Shown: piece after piece, positions 40,305 to 52,371 of the stretch
Layout: every line of letters starts with the position of its first letter
How positions within the stretch are numbered: position 1 is the stretch's first letter
Notes under the pieces: generated by a model
The model's database searches: none
Seen by the model: the letters and a program-made list of their open reading frames with translations, nothing else
Told to the model about the DNA's origin: nothing
Made by a program: the position numbers and the translations under genes
Assembly: GCF_007971225.1 (NCBI RefSeq)
Contig: NZ_CP042435.1
Coordinates: 744,001-808,000, forward strand
Length of the DNA stretch: 64,000 nt
Reading direction: 5' to 3'
Source: Panacibacter ginsenosidivorans
Lineage (GTDB): Bacteria; Bacteroidota; Bacteroidia; Chitinophagales; Chitinophagaceae

Positions 40305-40712
40305 ATGAACACTTCAGAAAATCAAAACGCCATCTTTCCAAAAGGTGAAAGAGCCCCTGCAGATTATTTTACCGGAACTGCATGGTTAAAAATGCTGGTG
40401 CAGGCAAATGATATTTTTAATACATCAATTGGTAACGTAACTTTTGAGCCCGGCACCAGGAACAACTGGCACAAACATCCCGGCGGGCAAATTCTTATCG
40501 TTACAGATGGGGTTGGTTATTACCAGGAAAAAGGAAAACCAATACAGACAATCCGCCGGGGTGATGTTATACAGATTCCACCGGATGTTGTGCACTGGCA
40601 TGGTGCTTCGCACAACAGTGAGATGACTCATCTAGCTATCAACACCAACACGCAAAAAGGAATTGTAGAATGGTTGGAACGTGTAACTGATGAAGAGTAT
40701 AATAAAATTTGA
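40305..40712 (+). CDS. Cupin-domain protein
   Basis: A 135-residue single cupin barrel. Motif 1 is visible in NWHKHPGGQILIVTDGVGYYQ and motif 2 in GDVIQIPPDVVHWHGASHN; His residues would bind a metal. It resembles the small cupins found with aldo-keto reductases and carboxymuconolactone decarboxylases, whose substrate is usually unknown. Last gene of the operator-II operon; a terminator follows. Confidence 0.85.
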   Translation: MNTSENQNAIFPKGERAPADYFTGTAWLKMLVQANDIFNTSIGNVTFEPGTRNNWHKHPGGQILIVTDGVGYYQEKGKPIQTIRRGDVIQIPPDVVHWHGASHNSEMTHLAINTNTQKGIVEWLERVTDEEYNKI

Positions 40713-40728
40713 AAGGTCTAAATAATAA

Positions 40729-40767
40729 AAACGTAGTAGTAAACACTACAACGTTTTTGTTTTTTAT
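40729..40767 (+). terminator. Intrinsic terminator of the 38174-40712 operon
   Basis: AAACGTAGTAGT and ACTACAACGTTT pair with one mismatch around AAAC, followed by TTTTTGTTTTTTA. Confidence 0.8.
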
Positions 40768-40799
40768 GTACTAAGCTGGAGTGCTACTATTAAACTTTT

Positions 40800-40819
40800 C
40801 TTGCGTCGCACGCTTGTAC
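40800..40819 (-). repeat. Dispersed core repeat, copy 20 (TGCGACGCA form)
   Basis: CTTGCGTCGCACGCTTGTAC, preceded by AGTGCTACTATTAAACTTTT, between convergent genes. Confidence 0.82.
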
Positions 40820-40867
40820 TGTTTGTTTTCATGGCAGCAAATAACGCCAGCGACAGGTTTACATCTG

Positions 40868-41404
40868 TTACTCTTTTTGAATTTTTAAATCAGAAAAAAA
40901 ACTTTCAGTACCAACTTCAACCCAAAGGCCAATGCCACCTGAAAAACCCGCTCCATGCTTCAGATCATTTACTATCAATGAGGGTTGCTTACTGTTATCA
41001 AGGTAAAGTTTTGCTTGTGTATCTTTCACTTCAATCCGCAGCGTAATCCACTTATTCATCTCCATAGCTGCATACGATTCATACCGCTCCGGTGATTCAT
41101 TTCTTAAGCGGTCAAACTTATAGTCCGGGTAAGAATAGTATTGAATAGAATGATTTCTCCTTACCTGGTCATCCACACTTGCATATCTTTTATCAAGCTT
41201 TTTATACAAAGCAGTGGGTTCAACAGTTACAAATACTTCTAATGTAGGACCGACGTATAATTCTAACAGGTGACCACCACGAACAATGGCATCTTTATCA
41301 GCAACACTTACATGCGTATGTGCAACCGGCTTACCATTGAAAATAGCAATATTACCTATGAAAGAAGCGATCTCTGATGTATCAACCGGAATTACTTTAA
41401 ACAT
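40868..41404 (-). CDS. Chimeric remnant: PPC/DUF296 piece fused to a LamG/DUF1080-like end
   Basis: About 178 residues from ATG 41404. Residues ~1-70 match the middle and end of a PPC/DUF296 domain (GNIAIFNGKPVAHTHVSVAD, GGHLLELYVGPTLEVFVTVE) and lack its normal N-terminus. Residues ~80-178 match the C-terminal half of a jelly-roll sugar-binding/DUF1080-like domain (SIQYYSYPDYKFDRLR, MNKWITLRIEVKD, GGIGLWVEVGTESFFSDLKI). The two halves normally belong to different proteins. It probably arose by a deletion fusing two genes and may not be functional. Confidence 0.6.
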   Translation of the reverse strand: MFKVIPVDTSEIASFIGNIAIFNGKPVAHTHVSVADKDAIVRGGHLLELYVGPTLEVFVTVEPTALYKKLDKRYASVDDQVRRNHSIQYYSYPDYKFDRLRNESPERYESYAAMEMNKWITLRIEVKDTQAKLYLDNSKQPSLIVNDLKHGAGFSGGIGLWVEVGTESFFSDLKIQKE

Positions 41405-41425
41405 TTTGCCGCTGCACTTTCTAAA

Positions 41426-41445
41426 GTACAAGTGAGTGACACAAC
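41426..41445 (+). repeat. Dispersed core repeat, copy 21 (GTGACAC form)
   Basis: GTACAAGTGAGTGACACAAC followed by CAAAGCTTCATGA, 21 bp upstream of the chimeric gene start, so it may supply its leader. Confidence 0.9.
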
Positions 41446-41463
41446 CAAAGCTTCATGAAATAT

Positions 41464-41601
41464 TTAAAAGCCTGGAAAAATATTCTCATTAAACGGGTAT
41501 TCTGCACTGCTTCCTGCTGTTTCATTTTTTGTAATAAAAAATATCGTTGCAAATGCTGCGGCCTTTAAACTCAGTGTAATGAATAATAATTTATTTTTCA
41601 T
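41464..41601 (-). pseudogene. 45-residue signal-peptide remnant
   Basis: MKNKLLFITLSLKAAAFATI then a short tail ending IFPGF and a stop. It looks like the export signal and first residues of a larger secreted protein. It points the same way as the jelly-roll half of the gene at 40868, so it could be the lost N-terminus of that protein, or an unrelated peptide. Confidence 0.35.
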
Positions 41602-41769
41602 TTTTATTAAGTTTTAAAAATATAGATGTTTTTTATTGAGCATAAAGCTATAATGACATAGCGCCGGTAATTTGATAAATGATGTGAATAAGGAAAAATT
41701 TGCTGTGAACTTTGAGATTTGTGCAGAATTTGGAAAGCCAGGAGTGTAATATTAAGGCTATTTATATAG

Positions 41770-42306
41770 CTATAAACCAGTATAAGTTTTCTTTGACGAC
41801 TCTGTTTTTGAAGGATCAGGATATTCATAGAGGATATACCCTGTTAACCGCCCATTTTTGTATTGAAGTATTTTAGCGACTCTTTGATTCCTGTCATACA
41901 AATAATGATTTTCAAATTTGGATTTACTCTTTGCATCGGTTCTGCACTCTAATAATAACCTGTTATTTACGCCATAGCAGGTTTGTATTACCTGCAAAAG
42001 ACTATCTTTTTTTATTGAAAATTTTCTGATAGTTCTTACATGTTTACCATAACTGTATTCATAACGGTAATTGCCATCATAGCCAGTGTGTAAAGAATCC
42101 CGGTAAATATTTGAAACATTTGTTTTATCACTGTAGTCCTGATATGAAATGCTTACCAGCTTCAGTTTGCTTTTTCTATTGCCAGAATCTTTTGAATGGG
42201 TAGAATATTGATATACTATCCTTTTAAACTGGTTCTGTGAAAAACAGAGATTTGCAGAGCATAATAAAATGCAAAAGGCGAAACCTTTTAAAGCAGATGC
42301 TTTCAT
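41770..42306 (-). CDS. Exported protein of unknown function
   Basis: A 178-residue protein with a signal peptide (CILLCSANLCFSQ). The mature part alternates Tyr-rich strands such as NYRYEYSYGKHV, NHYLYDRNQRVAKIL and GRLTGYILYEYPD, a beta-meander like that of YD-repeat or toast-rack-type proteins. No family assigned. It is transcribed toward the chimeric gene. Confidence 0.6.
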   Translation of the reverse strand: MKASALKGFAFCILLCSANLCFSQNQFKRIVYQYSTHSKDSGNRKSKLKLVSISYQDYSDKTNVSNIYRDSLHTGYDGNYRYEYSYGKHVRTIRKFSIKKDSLLQVIQTCYGVNNRLLLECRTDAKSKSKFENHYLYDRNQRVAKILQYKNGRLTGYILYEYPDPSKTESSKKTYTGL

Positions 42307-42431
42307 AAATAGGGGATTTAAACGGATGTAGTCAAATATAAGAACCCAGTCTTAAACACAAAAACAAATTATACAAAATAAAATAAGGAGACTTAATTAA
42401 ATAGCTGTTACTTCCAGCTAAAATTCACTGA

Positions 42432-43130
42432 TTACGATTTCATCTTTGCAAGTATCTGTAGTTTTTCCATTTTAAGCAATTTTACTTTTTTACCTGAGTA
42501 CCTGATAATTTTTTGCTTTACTAATTCAGCTGCAATTTTAAAAAAGGTTTCGTAGATGGTTCCTGCAAAAGAAGCTATGTCGTGTCTGGTAAGTAAGATA
42601 TTTATATAACCTTCATCATCCGTTCCAAACCTGTTATACAACATCAAAAAAGTGTCTGCGATGCGGCCTCTTACATCCATTAGGGCCAGATCTCTTATAC
42701 GTTTTTCAGCATCCTGTAATTCGTCTGAATAAAACATCATCAGTTTTAAATTAAATGCCGGGTTAACCTGTAAAGTTTGGAGAAAAAAATTTCTTTCAAT
42801 AAAACATACAGCGATATTTTCCAGTGCAGTTGCTGAAACAGGGTAAGAAGTATTATTTCCTAATCCCCTGTGTCCAATAACATCCCCTGGTTTTGCAAAC
42901 CTGATGATCATTTGTTTATCCGTTTCCCAAAGTTTGTGCACTTTGATCTTTCCTTCTTTTAGAAAAAAAATACCTTTTACCGATTCTCCTTCTTTAAAAA
43001 CCTGTTCTCCTTTATTAAACCGGATTGTTTTTTTATACCGTTCAATAGAAGGCACCCATTCGGGTATGCAGTACCTGCAAAGCATACAAGTAGACGTATC
43101 ACAACTGCTTTGTATTGTTTTCATACCCAA
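42432..43130 (-). CDS. Crp/Fnr-family regulator with a Cys-rich N-terminus
   Basis: A 232-residue protein with a cyclic-nucleotide-binding-type beta-roll (FNKGEQVFKEGESVKGIFFL) and a Crp-type winged helix (LLTRHDIASFAGTIYETFFK). The N-terminus has C10, C15, C18 and C21 (CX4CX2CX2C). FNR binds an oxygen-sensitive iron-sulfur cluster with a related Cys set, so a redox or oxygen-sensing role is possible; zinc is an alternative. It is divergent from the ClC gene, with an 18-bp direct repeat between them, and may control it. Confidence 0.85.
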   Translation of the reverse strand: MGMKTIQSSCDTSTCMLCRYCIPEWVPSIERYKKTIRFNKGEQVFKEGESVKGIFFLKEGKIKVHKLWETDKQMIIRFAKPGDVIGHRGLGNNTSYPVSATALENIAVCFIERNFFLQTLQVNPAFNLKLMMFYSDELQDAEKRIRDLALMDVRGRIADTFLMLYNRFGTDDEGYINILLTRHDIASFAGTIYETFFKIAAELVKQKIIRYSGKKVKLLKMEKLQILAKMKS

Positions 43131-43165
43131 TATTAATGATAAAAAATAAGTGCAATAAAATATAA

Positions 43166-43242
43166 AATATATTTTAAGTAATAAATAAATAGGATTAATA
43201 AGTAAAAAATGTACTAATAATATATTTTAAGTAATATTTTTG
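43166..43242 (+). promoter_or_regulatory. ClC promoter with an 18-bp direct repeat
   Basis: AATATATTTTAAGTAATA occurs identically at 43166-43183 and 43219-43236, 53 bp apart (about five helical turns). The second copy runs into a perfect -7 element TATTTTTG at 43235-43242, 19 bp before the ClC start. It is a likely operator for the divergent Crp/Fnr regulator. Confidence 0.68.
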
Positions 43243-43260
43243 CATTATAAGATTTATTAC

Positions 43261-45168
43261 ATGACTGAAAAAAGATCGTTTACAGAAGCTATACCGTTAT
43301 CTCCTTCTCTGGATGAAAGCTTTGGTTCGTATTATTCGGAAGCAGAAAAAAGACCGGTATCCGGAAGGGTTTTATTACTTAGTCTGCAAGCAATATTCAA
43401 TGCATTAGTTATTGGGGTTATAGCAAAGGGGCTGGTAATGCTAATTGACCTTATTACCAATATATCATTTTACAGAAATTTTTCTTTTGCGCCTTCTTCA
43501 CCTGCACATAATACACTTGGCTGGATGGTTGTTCTTGTACCCGTTACAGGAAGTATTATCATAGGTTTTATGGCCAGATTTGGTTCTTCTGCTATAAGGG
43601 GGCATGGTATACCTGAAGCAATGGAAAAAATTATTACCGGTGATAGTAAGATACCCATTAAGTTAACTTTTTTAAAACCATTGTCTGCTGCAATATCTAT
43701 TGGTACAGGCGGCCCATTTGGTGCAGAAGGCCCTATTATTGCTACGGGTGGCGCTTTCGGTTCAGTAACAGGTCAGCTAATGCGTATCTCTTCAAGCGAA
43801 AGAAAGATCATGCTTGCTGCAGGTGCATGTGCAGGTATGTCTGCCATTTTCGGTAGTCCGTTAGCAGCCATCCTTCTTGCAATAGAATTATTGCTATTTG
43901 AATTTTCGCCGAGGTCTGTTATACCTGTTGCATTATCATGTGCCGCAGGTGCTGTTATGCATTTATTACTTTTTAGCAGTATCCCTGTTTTTCAAATGCC
44001 TGATATACCAATAGCTTCCGGTATTGCATTAACAACCTATGTTATTCTTGGTGCTGTTATTGGTGTAATTGCTTCTGTAGTTTCGAAATCTGTTTATTTA
44101 CTTGAAGATGCCTTTGAAAAACTTCCCATCCACTGGATGTGGTGGCCTGCAATAGGTGCAATAGCCGTTGGAGTCATTGGCTATTTCGCACCTATTACTT
44201 TAGGTGTTGGCTATACAAATATATCCGGGTTACTTACAGGAAATTTACCTCTCACCACACTTCTGATACTTTGTATACTAAAATATATTTCATGGGTAAT
44301 CGCTCTTGGAAGTGGCACTTCCGGTGGTACACTGGCACCACTTTTTACCATTGGTGGAGCTACCGGCGCGTTATTAGGCACACTATTGTTACGTGTATTT
44401 CCGGGTTCTGATATTAACATTGCAACGGCTGCGCTTATAGGCATGGCCGCAATGTTTGCCGGCGCTTCAAGAGCCTTGCTAACTTCGATTGTATTCCTCC
44501 TTGAAACGACTGGTCAGCCACATACTTTATTGCCTTTGATAGGAGCTTGTACTGCAGCGTATTTTGTTTCATTCTTTCTTATGAAGGGCAGTATTATGAC
44601 AGAAAGAATTGAGCGGCGTGGCATTCGGACTCCCGGTTCATACAAACCAGATGTGTTACAACATATAAACGCGGATGAAGTTATGGATGATGCACCGGTA
44701 TTGATATGTGCCGATAACAGCATTGCAGATCTTAAAAAATGGACAATTGAAAATATATCTGCTTACAAACTCAATTACTTTATTGTTACCGATAAGCATG
44801 AGCGTTTTATCGGGTATATTGAACGAAGCAGATTATTGGAATCAAAAGAAATCATGGCTGCCCAACCTGTGCAAAGGCTTATTTCAACCAAACTTCCTGT
44901 GGCTTATGAAAAACAAGACCTTGCTGCAGTTTCTGAATTAATGGGCACTTACAATATGCAGGCTATTGCAGTAATAGCGAAGAATAATAATAACCAAAAT
45001 ATAGTAAAAGGTATTATTACACCAACCGATATTCTGAAGGCATACAGTAATCATCATAAAAAAGAAGGTAATTATCATGTATCCATTTCCTTCAAAAGAA
45101 GAGCGGGCAAATTGATGATCAAAGGCAGGTTGTTTATGCAATCTAAATTTACAAAAGAGGATGTTTAA
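43261..45168 (+). CDS. ClC-family chloride channel/transporter with two CBS domains
   Basis: About 635 residues. The membrane part (~45-440) has the selectivity motifs RGHGIPEAM (Ser of GSGIP replaced by His), GPFGAEGP with the gating Glu, and GSGTSGGTLAPLF. Two CBS domains fill ~460-600, which usually bind adenine nucleotides and regulate transport. The ATG at 43261 starts MTEKRSFTEA. Whether it works as a channel or as a chloride/proton exchanger cannot be told. A small membrane protein follows 23 bp later. Confidence 0.88.
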   Translation: MTEKRSFTEAIPLSPSLDESFGSYYSEAEKRPVSGRVLLLSLQAIFNALVIGVIAKGLVMLIDLITNISFYRNFSFAPSSPAHNTLGWMVVLVPVTGSIIIGFMARFGSSAIRGHGIPEAMEKIITGDSKIPIKLTFLKPLSAAISIGTGGPFGAEGPIIATGGAFGSVTGQLMRISSSERKIMLAAGACAGMSAIFGSPLAAILLAIELLLFEFSPRSVIPVALSCAAGAVMHLLLFSSIPVFQMPDIPIASGIALTTYVILGAVIGVIASVVSKSVYLLEDAFEKLPIHWMWWPAIGAIAVGVIGYFAPITLGVGYTNISGLLTGNLPLTTLLILCILKYISWVIALGSGTSGGTLAPLFTIGGATGALLGTLLLRVFPGSDINIATAALIGMAAMFAGASRALLTSIVFLLETTGQPHTLLPLIGACTAAYFVSFFLMKGSIMTERIERRGIRTPGSYKPDVLQHINADEVMDDAPVLICADNSIADLKKWTIENISAYKLNYFIVTDKHERFIGYIERSRLLESKEIMAAQPVQRLISTKLPVAYEKQDLAAVSELMGTYNMQAIAVIAKNNNNQNIVKGIITPTDILKAYSNHHKKEGNYHVSISFKRRAGKLMIKGRLFMQSKFTKEDV

Positions 45169-45191
45169 ATTTTATCACTTAAATAAATTTT

Positions 45192-45617
45192 ATGAATTAC
45201 GATTATCAGCAAACAGATTTTTCCAAAGCTCTTATGGCAGGACTTTTCGCAGGCATCGTTGCTACACTTGCAAATCTTGGATATGACTTTTTTTATCGTG
45301 ACATAACAGGCTTTCAACTATCGCAGATAATAAATGTTGCGTCTATTATTATCGCTTCAACACTGTTGCTTACTATAGCAGGTATAGGCTTCTATTTTTT
45401 TAAGCATAATATAAAAAAAGGGGGCATTATTTATAGGCTTATTTTCTTTGTGCTTACTTTTTTATGCGTGTATTTGTCAGTACATGTTCAACGATCAACT
45501 GATCCCATCGTATCAAATGAGTTCAGAGGGCTGTTAACAGGTATAGTAATTATTCTTGGCGGGCTGGCGGTTTTTTTCATTCCTTATTTATTTGACCATG
45601 ACGAAATTTACAGCTAA
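45192..45617 (+). CDS. Four-helix membrane protein, unknown
   Basis: A 141-residue protein with four predicted membrane segments: KALMAGLFAGIVATLANLGY, IINVASIIIASTLLLTIAGI, IYRLIFFVLTFLCVYLSV and LLTGIVIILGGLAVFFIPYL. It is probably in one operon with the ClC gene. No family recognised. Confidence 0.6.
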   Translation: MNYDYQQTDFSKALMAGLFAGIVATLANLGYDFFYRDITGFQLSQIINVASIIIASTLLLTIAGIGFYFFKHNIKKGGIIYRLIFFVLTFLCVYLSVHVQRSTDPIVSNEFRGLLTGIVIILGGLAVFFIPYLFDHDEIYS

Positions 45618-45772
45618 TGATATAACCGGCATTTTTGTTTTTAGTGATAATAAGGCTTACTGAAAAAATTATTGACAAAAAGTTATATACACGGCTTTGA
45701 ACGCTGCTACATTTATTACCTTATTTTTTGCAGATATTTTTTCTTTATTGCCCGATACCCAATGAATCAAAC

Positions 45773-45792
45773 GTATAAGTGTGCGACGCAAC
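45773..45792 (+). repeat. Dispersed core repeat, copy 22 (TGCGACGCA form)
   Basis: GTATAAGTGTGCGACGCAAC followed by AGGTGATGCCATAG, the same ATAC variant as copy 10. Confidence 0.85.
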
Positions 45793-45866
45793 AGGTGATG
45801 CCATAGAAAACGAATGCCGGGTTCATAAAAATGAATTTACTTCTCTATATTAGCAAACTCATTTGA

Positions 45867-49076
<3,210 letters not shown>

Positions 49077-49120
49077 GAAAATTTTTATGAGCCATAGTGC
49101 GATGCAATGATTAAGCTTTC

Positions 49121-49140
49121 GTTGCGTCGCACTCTTGTAC
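49121..49140 (-). repeat. Dispersed core repeat, copy 23 (TGCGACGCA form)
   Basis: GTTGCGTCGCACTCTTGTAC preceded by ATTAAGCTTTC, 44 bp after the beta-galactosidase stop. Confidence 0.92.
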
Positions 49141-49173
49141 TGAAGAATAAAAATCGGCAAAGTAAAAGAGTGC

Positions 49174-49212
49174 AATAGCGGTCTGACGGCTCAAAGCCGT
49201 CTGACCGCTATT
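49174..49212. terminator. Bidirectional terminator with 17-bp perfect stem
   Basis: AATAGCGGTCTGACGGC, loop TCAAA, then GCCGTCTGACCGCTATT, between convergent genes. The stem is unusually long and GC-rich for this DNA. A short echo with the same loop (ACGG-CTCAAA-CCGT) occurs at 52313-52326. Confidence 0.75.
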
Positions 49213-49224
49213 CTTCATGTAGAT

Positions 49225-50331
49225 CTACTTCCTCGTGTCATTAATCGCTTTTAAAATATTATTCAAACCCTTTTGTAATTTTTCTGTTTTATCCCAGCTA
49301 TAACCAATGCGCATATAGCGGCCATCTTCTTCAAACCAATGACCACGGCCAACATAAGTGCTGTATTTATTCAGCAGCACTTCATGAAATTGTGCAGTAT
49401 CGATTGCAATATCTTTCCTGATACGTGGAAAACATACACAGCCACCTTGAGGCTCTATCCATTCCAGCATATTTTGTTGCTGCATAAAATTTTTAAGTAC
49501 CAAAAAATTTTTAAGAATAGTTTCTTTAACAGGCGCAAAGAATTTTTCCTTATTGTATAAGTACTGGTATGCTATTTCTTCATCAATTACAGAATTGGTA
49601 ATAAAGATTTGCTCTTTGGCAGCAAGAAATGTTTCCATTAATTGTTTATCACGACAAATAAGCCAGCCAATTCTTATGCCCGGCAGTCCATAAGATTTAG
49701 ACATCGAACTAACACTTATCACTCTTTCTGATAAAGTTGCTCCTACAGGTAATTGCGGCGCAAAACTCATATCACGATATGTTTCATCAAAAAGCAGGTA
49801 AGTGTTTTTTTTCTCGATAATAGTAATGACCTTTTTCAATGTCGCTTCATCTATTAAAGTACCGGTTGGATTGTGCGGGTAAGTAAGGCTTACAAATTTT
49901 GTTTCGTTCGTTATTAAGCTTTCCAGTTCATCGATATCCAGTTTATAACCATTTTCAAAATGTAGTTTGAGATAAGAAATATTGGCGCCGATTGCCCTTG
50001 GCGTTTCAATGTTGGTTGCATAGTTGGATTTTGCAACAACAACATGATCTCCTTTTTCCAGCAGGGCAGTTGCTACTATAAAAAGTGCAGGTGCAGCGCC
50101 GGGTGTAATTAATACATCGCCTGCATTTAGATTATTATTAGCTGTGATTATTTCTCTCAATGCTGGTTTACCCATATGATCTCCATAAAAAAGTACGAGA
50201 TCATTTATATCAATTCCAAGATCACTTAAACGCTGATCTGTGAATGAACTTTCTGAAAGGTTGCAATCAATATTTTCATAACCATAACCTTCCGGCGCTT
50301 CTATTTCAATAGGCATTCGTTTATAGTGCAT
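49225..50331 (-). CDS. PLP-dependent class I/II aminotransferase
   Basis: A 368-residue fold-type I enzyme. The PLP-Lys is in SSMSKSYGLPGIRIGW (~217), the Asp that holds the pyridine nitrogen in LLFDETYRD, and the substrate carboxylate Arg in RYMRIGYSW near the end. The TYPHNPTG motif is typical of aspartate/tyrosine-type transaminases. The amino acid substrate cannot be read. It is slightly short because the N-terminal arm is reduced. Confidence 0.85.
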   Translation of the reverse strand: MHYKRMPIEIEAPEGYGYENIDCNLSESSFTDQRLSDLGIDINDLVLFYGDHMGKPALREIITANNNLNAGDVLITPGAAPALFIVATALLEKGDHVVVAKSNYATNIETPRAIGANISYLKLHFENGYKLDIDELESLITNETKFVSLTYPHNPTGTLIDEATLKKVITIIEKKNTYLLFDETYRDMSFAPQLPVGATLSERVISVSSMSKSYGLPGIRIGWLICRDKQLMETFLAAKEQIFITNSVIDEEIAYQYLYNKEKFFAPVKETILKNFLVLKNFMQQQNMLEWIEPQGGCVCFPRIRKDIAIDTAQFHEVLLNKYSTYVGRGHWFEEDGRYMRIGYSWDKTEKLQKGLNNILKAINDTRK

Positions 50332-50441
50332 AAAAGGATTTTTAATTTTATAATATCTGCATCAGGAATGTTAAATATAACATTTGAAATATTGGGCAGA
50401 AAATTCATTATAAACCGAAATGGCCGAATAAAAATCCCGGC

Positions 50442-50461
50442 GTACAAGTGTGCGACGCAAC
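50442..50461 (+). repeat. Dispersed core repeat, copy 24 (TGCGACGCA form)
   Basis: GTACAAGTGTGCGACGCAAC, a perfect consensus core, between divergent genes. Confidence 0.92.
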
Positions 50462-50586
50462 GGCAGCTAAATGCTTAAACAAAAAGCATGGCCCCCGGAA
50501 GATGGCGCTTTTCTTAAATCGTACAAACTTCATGTAATATTGAAATATCGCATTAACTTGCGTCCTGTTTTTAATTATTATCCTTA

Positions 50587-51630
50587 ATGGCAGACCTATC
50601 GAAGTTTGATCAGAATGCGGCCGGGAATCCCAACAATAACATTTTTGGCTTACCCTTTAAAGAAGAAGACTCAAAACTTGTGCTCTTACCCGTCCCATGG
50701 GAAGTTACGGTAAGTTATGGTGCAGGTACGGCACGCAGTGCAGAGCATATTTTCAAAGCCAGTAAGCAGGTAGATATTTTTGATTCATATGTGCCCAACG
50801 GATGGCGCAACGGTTATTTTATGCGGGAAACCGATAAAAAGCTGTTGATGAAAAGTGATTACCTGCGTAAAGAAGCTGAACTCTACATAGACTATATTTC
50901 CAAAGGCGCGGTTTTGGAAGACAATAAATTCATGTGCAAAAGCCTGAAGGAAATAAATGAAGGCGGCGCGTTAATGAACAACTGGGTTTATGAACAGACC
51001 AAAGAATTGCTGGTTCAGGATAAACTGGTAGGTATTGTAGGCGGCGATCATAGCACACCTTTTGGTTTTTACAAAGCACTTGCTGAAAAGCATGGACATT
51101 TTGGTATACTGCAAATAGATGCACACTGCGACCTGCGTAAAGCATACGAAGGTTTTATATGGTCCCATGCATCTGTTATGTACAATGCACTCAATGAATT
51201 TTCTGAAATTGATTGTCTTGTACAAATCGGTGTTAGAGATCTTTCTGAAGAAGAATGGAATTATATCTGCAACAGTAACTACAGGGTTGTAACTTATTTC
51301 GACGAGCAAATAAAAAGACGGCTTTACGATGGCCAGCACTGGAACAGTATTGCCGATACCATTGTAAACCATCTTCCTCAAAAAGTGCATATCAGTTTTG
51401 ATATAGACGGACTTGATCCAAAACTTTGCCCTTCTACCGGTACGCCGGTACTTGGTGGCCTTCAAACAGAAGAGGCCATGTATCTTATAAGAAGGGTTAT
51501 AGAAACAGGCAGAACCATTATAGGTTTCGACCTGGTAGAAGTTGGCATTGGTGAAAACGGATGGGACAGTAATGTTGGCGCAAGAATACTTTGGAAGCTT
51601 TGTAATTATCTTATGAAAAGCAACAGTTAA
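50587..51630 (+). CDS. Arginase/agmatinase-family ureohydrolase
   Basis: A 347-residue manganese enzyme of the arginase fold. Metal-binding motifs are GGDHSTPF (~152), DAHCDLR (~178) and SFDIDGLDP (~270), and the Glu is in FDLVEVG. These enzymes hydrolyse guanidino groups of arginine, agmatine, guanidinobutyrate or formimidoylglutamate. In Bacteroidota this longer group is usually annotated agmatinase, which would link it to polyamine synthesis. The substrate is not proven. Its stop overlaps the next ATG. Confidence 0.85.
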   Translation: MADLSKFDQNAAGNPNNNIFGLPFKEEDSKLVLLPVPWEVTVSYGAGTARSAEHIFKASKQVDIFDSYVPNGWRNGYFMRETDKKLLMKSDYLRKEAELYIDYISKGAVLEDNKFMCKSLKEINEGGALMNNWVYEQTKELLVQDKLVGIVGGDHSTPFGFYKALAEKHGHFGILQIDAHCDLRKAYEGFIWSHASVMYNALNEFSEIDCLVQIGVRDLSEEEWNYICNSNYRVVTYFDEQIKRRLYDGQHWNSIADTIVNHLPQKVHISFDIDGLDPKLCPSTGTPVLGGLQTEEAMYLIRRVIETGRTIIGFDLVEVGIGENGWDSNVGARILWKLCNYLMKSNS

Positions 51631-52190
51631 TGATGCAACAAGAATATAGGATCGTTATAAAAAATGAGCGTTATGACCAGGTTAGACTTTTGCAGGTCAT
51701 ATTTCTGGCAGTAATGTCAATAGTATTTATAGTGGCCGCTTATTATGAAAACAACATATTTGCTTTTATATGGCCCATGCTCTTGTGTTTTACCATCTTT
51801 ATTGCATTGAATCAGCAGGATTTTACACGTTATAAACTATTTAGTTTCAAAAATTTTCTCGAGTCAGGTTTTGTATGGACTATCATTGGGTCAATGTTAT
51901 TACTTACCTGGTGGATAACGCTGCTGGTAATTATTATTGCCGTTATGCAAAGTCTCGTAAAAAAACAATACGAAGTAATTCTCGATCGGCAAGCCATACA
52001 GATCAATGCAAAGCCTCCAAAGAATATTGAATGGCAGGCTTTACAGAACATTGTTATAAAGGACGAGCTACTCACCATCGATTATAAAAACAATAAGATC
52101 TTCCAGGCCGAAATTATTCCCGCTCTTTCAATCATTGGTAGTGAAGCAGATTTTAACGACTTTTGCCGTTTGCAGCTTGGTGCACATTAA
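51630..52190 (+). CDS. Membrane protein of unknown function coupled to the ureohydrolase
   Basis: A 186-residue protein with four membrane segments (LLQVIFLAVMSIVFIVAAYY, FIWPMLLCFTIFIAL, WTIIGSMLLLTWWITLLVII). The C-terminal ~70 residues look like a soluble PH-like beta domain (YEVILDRQAIQINAK...IEWQALQNIVI). The ATG overlaps the preceding stop. No family assigned with confidence. Confidence 0.62.
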   Translation: MMQQEYRIVIKNERYDQVRLLQVIFLAVMSIVFIVAAYYENNIFAFIWPMLLCFTIFIALNQQDFTRYKLFSFKNFLESGFVWTIIGSMLLLTWWITLLVIIIAVMQSLVKKQYEVILDRQAIQINAKPPKNIEWQALQNIVIKDELLTIDYKNNKIFQAEIIPALSIIGSEADFNDFCRLQLGAH

Positions 52191-52254
52191 CAGCAATTGC
52201 AAATAATAATGAATATTTTTTTGTAACCAGCTTCTAAACAACTATTTGGCTTTT

Positions 52255-52274
52255 GTTGTGTCACTCACTTGTAC
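52255..52274 (-). repeat. Dispersed core repeat, copy 25 (GTGACAC form)
   Basis: GTTGTGTCACTCACTTGTAC with left flank ACCAGCTTC...TTGGCTTTT and right flank GGTGCAGCA. Confidence 0.92.
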
Positions 52275-52371
52275 TGCAACAATACGGTGCAGCATTTAAG
52301 AGATCAAGGTCACACGGCTCAAACCGTCAAACCAGTGCAGCTAAACTGTAGTTGATATTTTATAATTTTTT

